A DNA stretch of 24,668 nucleotides from Spirochaetota bacterium (GTDB lineage Bacteria > Spirochaetota > UBA4802 > UB4802). Shown in pieces: positions 1-8,700 of this stretch. The stretch covers positions 1 through 24,668 of the forward strand of contig JAKPOE010000463.1 in the NCBI GenBank assembly GCA_029548025.1, in the 5' to 3' direction. Within the stretch, counting starts at the first letter, position 1. The number at the start of each line of letters is the position of its first letter. A program made the translations under genes and the position numbers. A model generated the notes under the pieces. The model worked only from the letters and a program-made list of their open reading frames with translations, was not told the DNA's origin and did not search any database.

Positions 1-330
1 TTTAACCGCATTGCTTACCGAAAGCGGAGCAGCGAAAAGAACTGGAAGCGGGTGCATCTGTATATTTACCATTCAGAATACGAGCTGTTTCTGGATGTGA
101 AGAAGCTGTGGAAGATGTCGCTGGCAAAAATTATTGAATTCTGTATAGAAAAGGTGCTGGTAGAATTTTTACAGTATTTCAATCATCGCTTAAAAGAGAT
201 GAATACCGATAACTATCCTAACTATTATGAAAGCAGGGCGTACACCTTCTCTTTTTATAAGGAAAATGGCATACATTGCTGCCAATACCACTGGGGACCA
301 CCACCAGAAGTACTCCAGCAGAACGCTTAG
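1..330 (+). CDS. Partial small protein with ribbon-helix-helix-like core (3' end only)
   Basis: The reading frame is open from the first base, so the start lies to the left of the window; 109 codons are visible before the TAG at 328-330. A GTG at 52 could also serve as a start but has no convincing ribosome binding site. The visible part shows a basic stretch, a short beta-strand-like segment (RVHLYIYHSEY) and two predicted helices separated by WKMS. This is the spacing of a ribbon-helix-helix (CopG/Arc-type) DNA-binding core. A tail of about 50 residues follows, rich in Tyr, Asn and Pro, with a CCQYHWGPPP segment. I do not recognise the family. Base composition is richer in G+C than in the following spacer. 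A 5-bp hairpin (316-320 with 332-336) overlaps the stop codon and may be a weak terminator. The DNA-binding role is inference from secondary-structure pattern only. Confidence 0.5.
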   Translation, partial: FNRIAYRKRSSEKNWKRVHLYIYHSEYELFLDVKKLWKMSLAKIIEFCIEKVLVEFLQYFNHRLKEMNTDNYPNYYESRAYTFSFYKENGIHCCQYHWGPPPEVLQQNA

Positions 331-547
331 TTGCTGATTATACTTTTATTTTTGTATATTATCATAAACTAATCATAATAGTAAAATCATACTATCAAGT
401 AACCTTTTTTAAAATTCTTGCATATGTCTCTATCAACCTTTTTTATTTTTTTTTATTAAGACGAATAGATATCGTTCTAAGGAAGTTAACGTTTGAAACT
501 ATGAAGAATGCTTATAATATTGCTGGTTGATGCCATATTACCAATAA
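331..547. other. AT-rich intergenic spacer
   Basis: This spacer separates two genes that point toward each other. It is strongly AT-rich and holds no convincing gene. A frame from 276 to 530 gives a low-complexity hydrophobic translation and has no ribosome binding site. No clear terminator with a T-run is visible on either strand. Confidence 0.6.
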
Positions 548-1768
548 CTATCGAACATAACTTGTATTATTAATTTTTTTTATTGGTACCATTAAAACAA
601 GTGGTATAAACGAAACAACAATTCCCAAAGCAAAAAGATATGAATACCCTATAGTATCTGCTAAAAGTCCTGAAAACCACATACCGGGTGATTTCCCTAT
701 AACCTCTATGGTTGCAAGAAGAGTATAATGGGTAGCACCTATCACAGAGTCAACGCAATACATCATAAAGGCAAACATTGCAGTGGTTAGCATGCCACCA
801 AATAGGTGCTCAGCAATGGTTATCAGTATAACAACTGATGGTGACGGTACTATCGTAGTACAATACCATTCCCCAAACAACGGCACCAAACGGAAGATAA
901 GCGTTATCCATAATCCTTTTATAACACCAAAGCGAGAAGATACAATGCCACCGATGATTGATCCAGAGATTGATGCTCCCATCCCATATACGCCCTGCCA
1001 CAATCCAATCTGAGAAGCAGTAAAACCACAATCCACCAGAAAAGGTTTAAACATCCCATCAATTAATGTTTCGCCTGATTTATAGGTTGCTATCAAAAAA
1101 ATAATGAAAAGTATTCCTTTACCTGCCATGGCATTTTTAAGATGCACCATCACATCCGTAAATGTTATACGTTTAACCTGAGTATGGCTTAACAACCTTT
1201 CTTTATAAAAAATAAGTAAAATGAGCGGTACAGCAATAATACTGTATATGATAATAAATGTACATTGCCATCCAGTATATGAACTTAACCATACTAAAAA
1301 GCCGCCACTAATAAGCATGCCTATTTTATATCCCACTACCTGAATAGCATTGCCATATCCTAAATCCTGTTCTTTTAATACATCAATGGCTAAACCATCA
1401 ACAGCTATATCCTGCATTGAGGCGCACAAATTCATAACAAAAATAATCCCGGCAAATAAAGCTGGATTGTATGTAATAGGAATATATGATGCACTAAACG
1501 CACACATAAACATGAGCAACTGCAGGGGTATAAGCCATGATTTTCGTCTGCCAACTTTTTTAAACCAGAATCTATCAACCATTGGTGCCCACACTATTTT
1601 GAGCATCCACGGCAACGCTAATATACTGCTAAATCCTATGATAGTTAATGATATACCTGATTGGCGCAACAATACCGGTAACGCAGTAACCTGAAAACCA
1701 AAAGGGATACCCTGTGAAAGATAGAGAAGGAGAAGAAGGGAAAAACTATACATTCTTTTGTTGAGCAC
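548..1768 (-). CDS. MFS transporter of the AmpG / PAT (SLC33) family
   Basis: A 406-residue inner-membrane protein with about twelve hydrophobic helices, the usual size for the Major Facilitator Superfamily. The N-terminal half matches the AmpG/PAT pattern: a first helix with SQGIPFGF (residues 18-25), a GxSLTxIG turn near 38-45, and the loop KIVWAPMVDRF (57-67) followed by GRRKSW (73-78). Known members carry muropeptides (AmpG) or acetyl-CoA (SLC33); the substrate here cannot be told from sequence. The annotated start is a GTG; an in-frame ATG six codons in (1753-1751) is equally plausible, since neither has a clear Shine-Dalgarno. It is the last gene of a probable three-gene minus-strand operon, 18 bases after its neighbour. 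A muropeptide role would fit cell-wall recycling, but no ampD/nagZ-like gene is nearby. Confidence 0.85.
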   Translation of the reverse strand: MLNKRMYSFSLLLLLYLSQGIPFGFQVTALPVLLRQSGISLTIIGFSSILALPWMLKIVWAPMVDRFWFKKVGRRKSWLIPLQLLMFMCAFSASYIPITYNPALFAGIIFVMNLCASMQDIAVDGLAIDVLKEQDLGYGNAIQVVGYKIGMLISGGFLVWLSSYTGWQCTFIIIYSIIAVPLILLIFYKERLLSHTQVKRITFTDVMVHLKNAMAGKGILFIIFLIATYKSGETLIDGMFKPFLVDCGFTASQIGLWQGVYGMGASISGSIIGGIVSSRFGVIKGLWITLIFRLVPLFGEWYCTTIVPSPSVVILITIAEHLFGGMLTTAMFAFMMYCVDSVIGATHYTLLATIEVIGKSPGMWFSGLLADTIGYSYLFALGIVVSFIPLVLMVPIKKINNTSYVR

Positions 1769-1786
1769 TACTGAATACCGTCTTTA

Positions 1787-2281
1787 TCAAAACTTTGAGA
1801 ATGGATTGTATACCTGCTTTTCTGCTGGAGTAAATAATGGCAGGGTATGGTTATATTCGATAGTAACCATGTTAGTTGCTTTATTGTAGTATAATCCAAT
1901 CCTGTATATACCTATAGTACAGCAGTACATTGCATTATCAAGAGTAAACGTGCCATATTTTTTTGTAAGGTGTTCATGCAACTGGGAATATTGCTTCTCA
2001 TCAACAGGTAGTGTTACGATGATAGTATATAACCTATTAAAAAGATCAAAGATTAATAATCCATCTATCTCATGATTATGATATTGAATAACTCTGATTG
2101 AACCTATTACAAACTCATTATATTCATACTCTTCGTAGTGTAAGATATCCTTAACATCATTGTATTGCTTACCTAACATTAGTTGATTATAGCCAATATT
2201 AAGAGCAAATGTTACAGAATGAATACCAAACAATACTATAATGGTACATATTAAAATTCCTGCTGCTTTATCATTATCCAT
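1787..2281 (-). CDS. Small single-pass membrane protein of unknown function
   Basis: A 164-residue protein with one N-terminal membrane segment (about residues 8-27, no charged residues) and a soluble remainder rich in Tyr, Ile and His. The N-terminus is acidic (MDNDKAAG) and lacks a signal-peptidase or lipobox site, so it is probably a membrane anchor. I do not recognise the family. The ATG follows a strong purine run, AAGGGAGGG, about ten bases upstream, which supports this start. It lies 29 bases downstream of the HAD-like gene and 18 bases upstream of the MFS transporter, so co-transcription is likely. The soluble part could lie on either side of the membrane; nothing catalytic is visible. 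Confidence 0.7.
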   Translation of the reverse strand: MDNDKAAGILICTIIVLFGIHSVTFALNIGYNQLMLGKQYNDVKDILHYEEYEYNEFVIGSIRVIQYHNHEIDGLLIFDLFNRLYTIIVTLPVDEKQYSQLHEHLTKKYGTFTLDNAMYCCTIGIYRIGLYYNKATNMVTIEYNHTLPLFTPAEKQVYNPFSKF

Positions 2282-2310
2282 ACCATTAAATCCCTCCCTT
2301 AAGAAAAATA

Positions 2311-3423
2311 TTACATGCCCCAGTTTTGATACCTTTTTTGTGCAATAGAACAGATTTCGTCTATAAATTCTTTGGGATTTATCTTAAACTTTTCCAGACG
2401 TTCCTTAACCATCTCTTTCACAGCCTGAAAGTTAAAGGGATATGCACTCAATGACAATTCAATATCACGTTTCAATGTTGTATAACTTTCTATGTCATGC
2501 TCAATTCTTTGACCAATAATATTTGCCTGCAATCTTCTATGTTGCTTCTCTAACTCGATAATATCGGCAGGTTTTTCTTTGACGTCTGATAATACAATAA
2601 GTGATGGTAATATATGTTCACCAATTTCCGATAACAAAAATTTATTAATTTCCGGTGAATCGTTAAACAATACCAGCAGCGATTCCAGAGAAGAACCATA
2701 TACCGTTATATGTGAATGAGGAATTATAGAATCTGAAGGATTAAAAGCAATAGAATTAATTTTTGAAAATGTAATAACACTTGATTCTCCCCTTCCAACA
2801 TACAGCACATCCTCATCTTTTGTATTGGATAGTGCCATATATTTTTCAATTTCAATTATCTTACGTTCACCAGAAATAAATTTTTCAATATCACCAGCAA
2901 ATAATGTAATATTCTTTTGGCTTATAATTTTTTTATATTCAGTAGACACTAAATGGTTATCATCAGAACCAACACGTTTTACAATTTCATTAGCTATCTC
3001 ATAAGGAATTGCCGTTAGAATCATTGGGTTATAATTATTGATAAAATTTATAAAATGCACTGCACCAGGAAAAAGACGTGTTTTGGAACCGACAGTAATA
3101 GCACATTGCGTGGGAACATCTTTTAATAAATAATCAGGATAATAAACTGCTAATTTCAAAAAAGAAAATGGAATTTGCCCTTCTTCTGAGAGCTTCCTGT
3201 TTATTGCATCTAAAAAATTTTCAATGATTGCACTTTCCTCATCATAAAAAATTGAATCCAGCAACTGGTTATAATCACCAATTTCAAGAAAATCACCAAG
3301 TCCTATAAACAGCTTTTTAGGTCGGTATAGCAACTCAGAGCAAACAGCAATAAAATCTTTCCGATTATACTCGTTGATAATTATTTGATGGTGTTTGTTA
3401 TATTGAACTATTGTATATTCCAT
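2311..3423 (-). CDS. HAD-like protein with degenerate catalytic motifs (EhaR-like pattern)
   Basis: A 370-residue soluble protein. The order of elements resembles the HAD-fold family that includes the archaeal EhaR-type proteins: a strand plus turn (LFIGLGDFLEIGDYN, 38-52) where motif I (DxDGxxxxxD) belongs, a long cap-like segment, LFPGAVHFINFI (117-128), MILTAIPYE (134-142) at the motif II position, and LYVGRGESSVITF (207-219) followed by SIAFN (224-228) where the acidic motif IV (GDxxxD) and its partner strand belong. The nucleophile Asp of motif I and the metal-binding Asp residues of motif IV appear to be replaced by Gly, Arg or Ser. It would therefore be a non-catalytic relative, perhaps a sensor or scaffold. 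The C-terminal 80 residues are helical and charged. An ATG start with AAGAG eight bases upstream fits. The family link is a pattern judgement, not a database hit. First gene of the likely operon with the small membrane protein and the MFS transporter. Confidence 0.55.
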   Translation of the reverse strand: MEYTIVQYNKHHQIIINEYNRKDFIAVCSELLYRPKKLFIGLGDFLEIGDYNQLLDSIFYDEESAIIENFLDAINRKLSEEGQIPFSFLKLAVYYPDYLLKDVPTQCAITVGSKTRLFPGAVHFINFINNYNPMILTAIPYEIANEIVKRVGSDDNHLVSTEYKKIISQKNITLFAGDIEKFISGERKIIEIEKYMALSNTKDEDVLYVGRGESSVITFSKINSIAFNPSDSIIPHSHITVYGSSLESLLVLFNDSPEINKFLLSEIGEHILPSLIVLSDVKEKPADIIELEKQHRRLQANIIGQRIEHDIESYTTLKRDIELSLSAYPFNFQAVKEMVKERLEKFKINPKEFIDEICSIAQKRYQNWGM

Positions 3424-3446
3424 ATATAAACTCTTAATGATCTTCC

Positions 3447-3480
3447 CTAACTAACTAACTAACTAACTAAATAAATAAAT
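3447..3480. repeat. Tetranucleotide repeat: (CTAA)6 followed by ATAA copies
   Basis: Six exact CTAA units (3447-3470), reading as TTAG on the minus strand, followed by two ATAA units and a partial third. The tract lies 24-47 bases upstream of the ATG of the minus-strand gene at 3423, outside any coding region. It directly abuts a possible -10 element. Tracts like this are prone to slippage, so copy number may vary between cells; that is inference. Confidence 0.9.
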
Positions 3481-3500
3481 AGTAATACTTTAAACATCAA
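3472..3500 (-). promoter_or_regulatory. Candidate sigma-70-type promoter for the 3423-548 operon
   Basis: On the minus strand TTGATG (3500-3495) is followed after exactly 17 bases by TATTTA (3477-3472). Both resemble consensus, although in such AT-rich DNA chance matches are common. Transcription would begin inside or next to the TTAG repeats and give a leader of about 40 bases. Confidence 0.35.
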
Positions 3501-3506
3501 TAAACA

Positions 3507-3563
3507 TTACAATATCATTATAATAGAATAAATAGGATATTGTAATATTCTATAAAATAGAAT
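3507..3563. promoter_or_regulatory. Cluster of nested inverted repeats (possible operator)
   Basis: A perfect 10-bp inverted repeat (TTACAATATC at 3507-3516 with GATATTGTAA at 3536-3545) is followed at once by a perfect 7-bp repeat with a 3-base loop (ATTCTAT 3547-3553, ATAGAAT 3557-3563). A further ATAGAATA copy lies at 3523-3530. The block sits just upstream of the candidate promoter on the minus strand. It could be an operator or a weak stop signal for the CoA-transferase gene ending at 3616; no T-run follows that would favour a terminator. Confidence 0.4.
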
Positions 3564-3615
3564 TACAGGTCATTAAGAATTTTTCAAGAAATTAATTCAA
3601 TTACTTTATGATATA

Positions 3616-4974
3616 TTATATCCAACCTATTTTGGCAGCTTCATATTTCAGCTCATCTCTAAAATCAGGATGCGCTATTGATATCAATGCATGTACTCTG
3701 TCATAGATACTTCGCATACGAAGATTGGCAACACCATATTCTGTGACTACATATTCTACATCAGTTCGTGATGTTGTTACCACAGTGCCCAATGGCAAAA
3801 GGGGAACAATATTGCTATGTATTTTTCCTTGTTTATCGGTATATGTTGAACTAAGCGCTATAATACTTTTACCACCCTTTGACTTCTTAGCACCACGTAT
3901 AAAATCTACCTGCCCACCAGTTCCGCTATACTGTTTTGTTCCAATGGATTCAGCAGCAACCTGCCCGGTTAAATCAAGTATGAGCGCATTATTGATCGAA
4001 ACAAAATTATCATTTAAAGCTATAACATCCGGTGTATTAACCCATCCAATATCACAAAACAAAAAATTGTTGTTATGATCAAGATATTGATAAAATTCTT
4101 TTGTGCCCACTGCAAATGCGCCAACAACCTTTTCGGGATAAAGTGTTTTGTTAATACCATTAAGAACACCTGCCTCAATAAGTCGCATAACTGATGGGGT
4201 AATAACCTCAGCATGCATCCCTAAATCTTTTTTTGTATACAGTAAATTGCCAATTCCATTTGCAAGCCCACCCAAACCAAGCTGTATGGTTGCTCCATCA
4301 GGGATCAAATCCGCAATCATTTCAGCCATCTTCTTTTCAACATCAGTTATGGGAATTTCGGGCAGTTCAAATAATTGAGTATCATGTTCAATGATATAGT
4401 CCACCTCAGAAACGTGTACAAGAAAATCAACGCTATTGAGCCATGGAGTATTTGTATTTATTTCAGCTATAATAGTATCAGCTTTGCATAGCACCTCTTT
4501 TTTTGGTAAAAAAGCTCCAAAGCATGATAAATTCATAAATCCATCTTCATCAGGTGGTGTTGCCGTAAACGCTACTTTGTTACACCTTGCATCCAATCCT
4601 GCCTCGGGTATATCGCTTAAATGCATGGGTTTGTAATGTGCCATCTTCCATTCCATGCAAACACGTTCCATAGGACCAACAAACATTGTTTCAATATGAA
4701 AACTTTCTTTATTTTCGGGTTTCATGTAATCATACAAACCCATTGCATATCCCTGATAGATGGTTACATTGTTAACCGTCCCTGCCCTTTTACCAAGAGC
4801 GGTAGCAAACGAAGCAGGGATACCAGTACCACCACCCATGAACAGCCTGTCACCAGATTGAATAATCTTTGCAGCTTCTTCTGCTGTAACCTTTTTGTTA
4901 TTATAATCATTATGCCATTGTGACAGTGGATACGATGGCTTGCGACGCAAAACAACTGAATCAACGTTTATCAT
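3616..4974 (-). CDS. Acetyl-CoA hydrolase / 4-hydroxybutyrate-type CoA-transferase family protein
   Basis: A protein of about 452 residues, full length for the Cat/acetyl-CoA hydrolase-transferase family, which moves CoA between acids through a glutamyl-CoA intermediate. Residue numbers here start at a TTG codon at 4986. Visible hallmarks are SGDRLFMGGGTGIP (44-57), VAFTATPPDEDGF (138-150), IQLGLGGLANGIG (234-246), LGMHAEV (255-261) where Glu260 is the expected nucleophile, and SGTGGQVDF (354-362), the family CoA-binding loop. I chose the ATG at 4974 (fifth residue of that frame) over the TTG because ATG is far commoner; neither has a clear Shine-Dalgarno. A 4-hydroxybutyrate, butyrate or acetate substrate cannot be separated by eye. 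It stands alone, with gaps of 192 bases downstream and over 500 upstream. With NifJ and two acyl-CoA ligases nearby, a role in fermentative acid production or uptake is likely. Confidence 0.9.
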   Translation of the reverse strand: MINVDSVVLRRKPSYPLSQWHNDYNNKKVTAEEAAKIIQSGDRLFMGGGTGIPASFATALGKRAGTVNNVTIYQGYAMGLYDYMKPENKESFHIETMFVGPMERVCMEWKMAHYKPMHLSDIPEAGLDARCNKVAFTATPPDEDGFMNLSCFGAFLPKKEVLCKADTIIAEINTNTPWLNSVDFLVHVSEVDYIIEHDTQLFELPEIPITDVEKKMAEMIADLIPDGATIQLGLGGLANGIGNLLYTKKDLGMHAEVITPSVMRLIEAGVLNGINKTLYPEKVVGAFAVGTKEFYQYLDHNNNFLFCDIGWVNTPDVIALNDNFVSINNALILDLTGQVAAESIGTKQYSGTGGQVDFIRGAKKSKGGKSIIALSSTYTDKQGKIHSNIVPLLPLGTVVTTSRTDVEYVVTEYGVANLRMRSIYDRVHALISIAHPDFRDELKYEAAKIGWI

Positions 4975-5504
4975 ACTATACCGCAATAATTTAAAAATTT
5001 TAACTACTATCCATTGTAGTTACTGTACTGCTCATTTATCAACTTAACAATACATATAGATATTATTATATTTATCAATAGAAAATTTAATATTATCAAT
5101 ATTAATTTATATGCATATACATTATATATTATATATATTTGTATATTTTTTCCATTTATTTTTATGGCGATAGTTACTGGTAATAAAATTTTATTTGGTA
5201 TGAAATTTCTTCCATTTTCTATTTATTTACATTTAATGTAATTCACTTTTGCCATATACTCAATAATTGACATCCATAATCATTGATGATTTTGATTGGT
5301 TGCGTTGCAAATAGTCATATAATGGTTTTTAAATAATAAAAGCAATCTATTACATTTATACATAATTTATTTGACTTTATTACCTATCTTATATATATTA
5401 AAGTAAAATAATAAGTGGCGATAGTTTTTTAAAGTAATATATTAATAAATGTTAGATTTCAATTATGCCATTTCAACAAATCAGCAAAAAACAAGGGAGG
5501 GTTT
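4975..5504. other. Long AT-rich intergenic region
   Basis: More than 500 bases without a gene on either strand, between the divergent CoA-transferase gene and the small plus-strand gene. It is strongly AT-rich with many TATA-like runs. The 11-base word TGGCGATAGTT occurs twice (5165-5175 and 5416-5426). A good promoter candidate for the small gene lies at 5371-5399. No tRNA or recognised riboswitch was seen. Confidence 0.6.
5371..5399 (+). promoter_or_regulatory. Candidate sigma-70-type promoter for the 55-residue gene
   Basis: TTGACT (5371-5376), a 17-base spacer and TATATT (5394-5399) give one of the better promoter matches in the window. The predicted transcript would start near 5406 and carry a leader of about 100 bases before the ATG at 5505. 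The second TGGCGATAGTT copy lies in the first 20 bases of that leader. Confidence 0.5.
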
Positions 5505-5672
5505 ATGATTAATACAATCACTAATGAAACAAACATCAATCAAACAAGTGCGTTACAAAAATCAAAGGATATAGGGAAAAGCATAGTTGAAGAGTCCCGA
5601 AACAGATTGGGCGAGGTTTCTAAAACTCTGGAAGAAGAAAATAAAGGAAAGAATATAAATACTCAGGCATAG
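5505..5672 (+). CDS. Small 55-residue hydrophilic protein, unknown
   Basis: An ATG at 5505 is preceded by AAGGGAGGG four bases upstream, one of the strongest ribosome binding sites in the window, and the frame ends at a TAG (5670-5672). The product is rich in Asn, Thr, Lys and Glu, with no membrane segment, signal peptide or Cys. An Asn/Thr-rich N-terminus (residues 1-18) is followed by a predicted amphipathic helix (about 19-47, KSKDIGKSIVEESRNRLGEV and onward). A promoter-like element upstream and a strong hairpin terminator 41 bases after the stop frame it as a complete single-gene unit. I do not recognise the family. It could be a small regulatory or structural protein. Confidence 0.65.
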   Translation: MINTITNETNINQTSALQKSKDIGKSIVEESRNRLGEVSKTLEEENKGKNINTQA

Positions 5673-5712
5673 AAATATTTTACGAGGTGATATCCAAAGG
5701 ATAAAGTATTAA

Positions 5713-5752
5713 AAAGGCTCCCTATTATTATAGGTTATTACAGGGAGCCTTT
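5713..5752. terminator. Bidirectional rho-independent terminator
   Basis: A perfect 11-bp stem (AAAGGCTCCCT 5713-5723 with AGGGAGCCTTT 5742-5752) has an 18-base AT-rich loop. On the minus strand it starts 7 bases after the nifJ stop and is followed by a T-run (TTTTT then AATAC). On the plus strand it follows the 55-residue gene and runs into TTATTATTCT. It serves both converging genes. Confidence 0.85.
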
Positions 5753-5759
5753 ATTATTC

Positions 5760-8700
5760 TTAATTTGACGCTAATCGTTTATAATTATTGTAACGCCATT
5801 TGGCGCTATCCAGTGCTGCATTAAAAAGGTCTTCGGCAACTTCAGGGAATTCCTTCTTCAAAGCAGAATAGCGCACTTCACCCATCAAAAAATCTTTAAA
5901 TTTATCCCAATTAGGTTCTTTGGAGTCCAGTATAAATGGATTTTTCCCTTCTTTTTCCAGCAATGGATTGTAACGCCACATTGACCAGTAGCCACATTCA
6001 ACAGCTTTTTTCTCTTCAAGCTGTGATTTACCCATTCCTTCGCGTAATCCATGATTGATACATGGTGCGTATGCAATGATTACGGAAGGTCCTGGATAAT
6101 TTTCCGCTTCGGTTATAGCTCGCATATACTGCATCTGGCTGGCACCCATTGCTACCTGAGCCACATACACGTAACCATAGGTAATAGCCATCATACCAAG
6201 ATCTTTCTTTCGTACACGCTTACCGCTTGTTGCAAACTTTGCCTGCGCTGCAATGGGTGTAGCTTTGGATGACTGTCCTCCCGTGTTGGAATATACCTCA
6301 GTATCCAATACCAGAATATTAACATCCTCGCCAGATGCAATGACATGATCTAATCCACCAAACCCAATGTCATATGCAAATCCATCGCCACCAAATATCC
6401 AGATTGATTTTTTCTCAAGGTATTGAGCTAATTTTAACACCTCGCTTGCTTCCAGGGAACTATCGCCCTTTAATAAGGGTAAAAGCTTTTGCGTTGCTTC
6501 ACGTGAAGCCTTTGCATTATTCCTGCCTGCAAGCCATTCTAACGATGCTGCTTTAAGCTGTGTATTACTTGTAGTTTTTGCTACCTGTTCCAGCAACTGA
6601 GCTATGGTATTTTGCTGCTGCGTTACACCAAGGTACATGCCATACCCATATTCACTTGCATCTTCAAATAATGAACTTGCCCATGCAGGACCACGTCCTT
6701 CTGCATTGATGCAATAGGGAGTTGCAGGAGCAGAGCCTCCATAGATTGATGAACAACCGGTAGCATTAGCTATCATCATCCGGTCACCAAATAATTGTGT
6801 TATGAGTTTAATATAAGGGGTTTCGCCGCAACCGGCACATGCACCAGAAAACTCAAATAAAGGCTGACAGAACTGACTACCTTTGACAGTAAATTTATTG
6901 ATAAGATTATCTTTATAGGTTACATTTTTGACAATAAAATCCCAGTATTTCTGCTGCTCAATTTCCCTTTGAAGAGGCTTCATGATAAGAGCTTTTTCCT
7001 TTGCAGGGCATTCTTCAGCACAATTGCCACATCCGGTACAATCCAGTGGACTGATTTGAATTCTAAATCGTAGTCCTTCAAGTCCTTTACCTTTAGCATC
7101 CAGTGTTAGCATCCCTTCAGGAGCTTTACGCATTTCATCATCATTGAGAAGAAATGGACGTATAACAGCATGAGGGCAAACATACGCACACTGATTACAT
7201 TGTATACAATTATCAGGCTGCCATTCTGGAACATTGATTGCTATTCCGCGTTTTTCATACTGCGTTGTCCCCGGAGGAAATGTGCCATCAGGCCTTGGCA
7301 AAAATGCACTTACAGGGAGGCTGTCACCTTCAAGACTATTCATGGGTATAACTATTTCTTGTATAAATGGTGGCAACTCCTCAAATACCGGTTTTCCTGG
7401 CACTGCAATAGTTTTCCATGCATCAGGCACCGCTACTTCCTTAACCTGTTTTGCACCTTCATCAACGGCAGCCATGTTTTTGCTAACAACATCTGCACCT
7501 TTCCTGCCATAACTTTTTTCAATAGCTTTTTTCATCTCTTTTTCAGCAATCTCAAACGGTATAACATTGCTAACCTTAAAAAATGCTGCTTGCATAATAG
7601 TATTGGTTCTGCCGGGGAGCCCAATATTTTCTGAAATCTGTGTTGCATTGATGATGTACAATTTAATATTATTCTCAGCCAGAAATCGTTTTATATGATC
7701 AGGTAATTGCTTTTTAGTTTCTTCTTCATCCCATAATGAATTAAGCAGGAATGCCCCGCCTTTTTTCAACCCTTTGAGGATATCATATTTTTCAAGATAT
7801 GCTGGTACATGACAGGCTACAAAATCAGGATTATTTACCAGATAGGTAGAACGGATAGGCTTTTTACCAAATCGAAGATGAGATACTGTGACACCACCCG
7901 ATTTTTTTGAATCATACGCAAAATAAGCCTGAGCATACAGTTCTGTATTGTCACCTATTATCTTTATAGAATTTTTGTTGGCACCAACCGTTCCATCAGA
8001 ACCCAAGCCAAAAAACTTACCCTCAAACGTACCTTCGGGAACAACACTGGTATCCTCTGGAACTGGTAATGAAGTAAATGTTACATCATCTACAATACCT
8101 ACTGTAAAGTTATTTTTGGGATCATTGAGCTTTAAATTATTGTATACTGCTATAATATGAGCTGGCGTTGTATCCTTTGAGCTTAATCCATATCGTCCGC
8201 CAACAATAGTTGGGCAATTATCCATACCATAAAAAGCAGCTCTGACATCTAAATATAACGGCTCACCAATTGAACCTGGCTCCTTGGTTCTATCAAGGAC
8301 AGCTATTCGTTTTACGCTTTCAGGTAAAACTTTAAAGAAATATTGTGTTGAAAATGGGCGGTACAGGTGACATATTATAAGCCCAACCTTTTCTCCTTGC
8401 TGTAACAAATAGTCAATTGTTTCTCTGATGGTTTCAGTAATTGATCCCATAGCCACTATAATATGTTCAGCATCATGAGCACCATAATAAATAAATGGAT
8501 GATACTCTCTACCAGTTAATTTGCTTATCTCCTGCATATATTCTTCTACAATATCAGGTACAGTCTGATAGAATATATTGCTTACCTCACGAGTTTGAAA
8601 ATAGATGTCAGGGTTTTGAGCTGTGCCACGTGTTACCGGATGCTCTGGATTCAATGCATTATTCTTAAATTCATTTAATTTATTATAATCTATCAGCCTG

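Noticed and set aside
276..530. 84-residue plus-strand frame overlapping the first gene
   Set aside because: Overlaps the better-supported frame, lacks a ribosome binding site, and its translation is low-complexity AT-derived sequence.
3447..3480. CTAA repeats as a CRISPR or telomere-like array
   Set aside because: Units are four bases with no spacers and the tract is only 34 bases long.
7170..7634. 154-codon plus-strand frame inside nifJ
   Set aside because: Lies wholly within the conserved coding sequence of nifJ on the other strand and has no recognisable domain.
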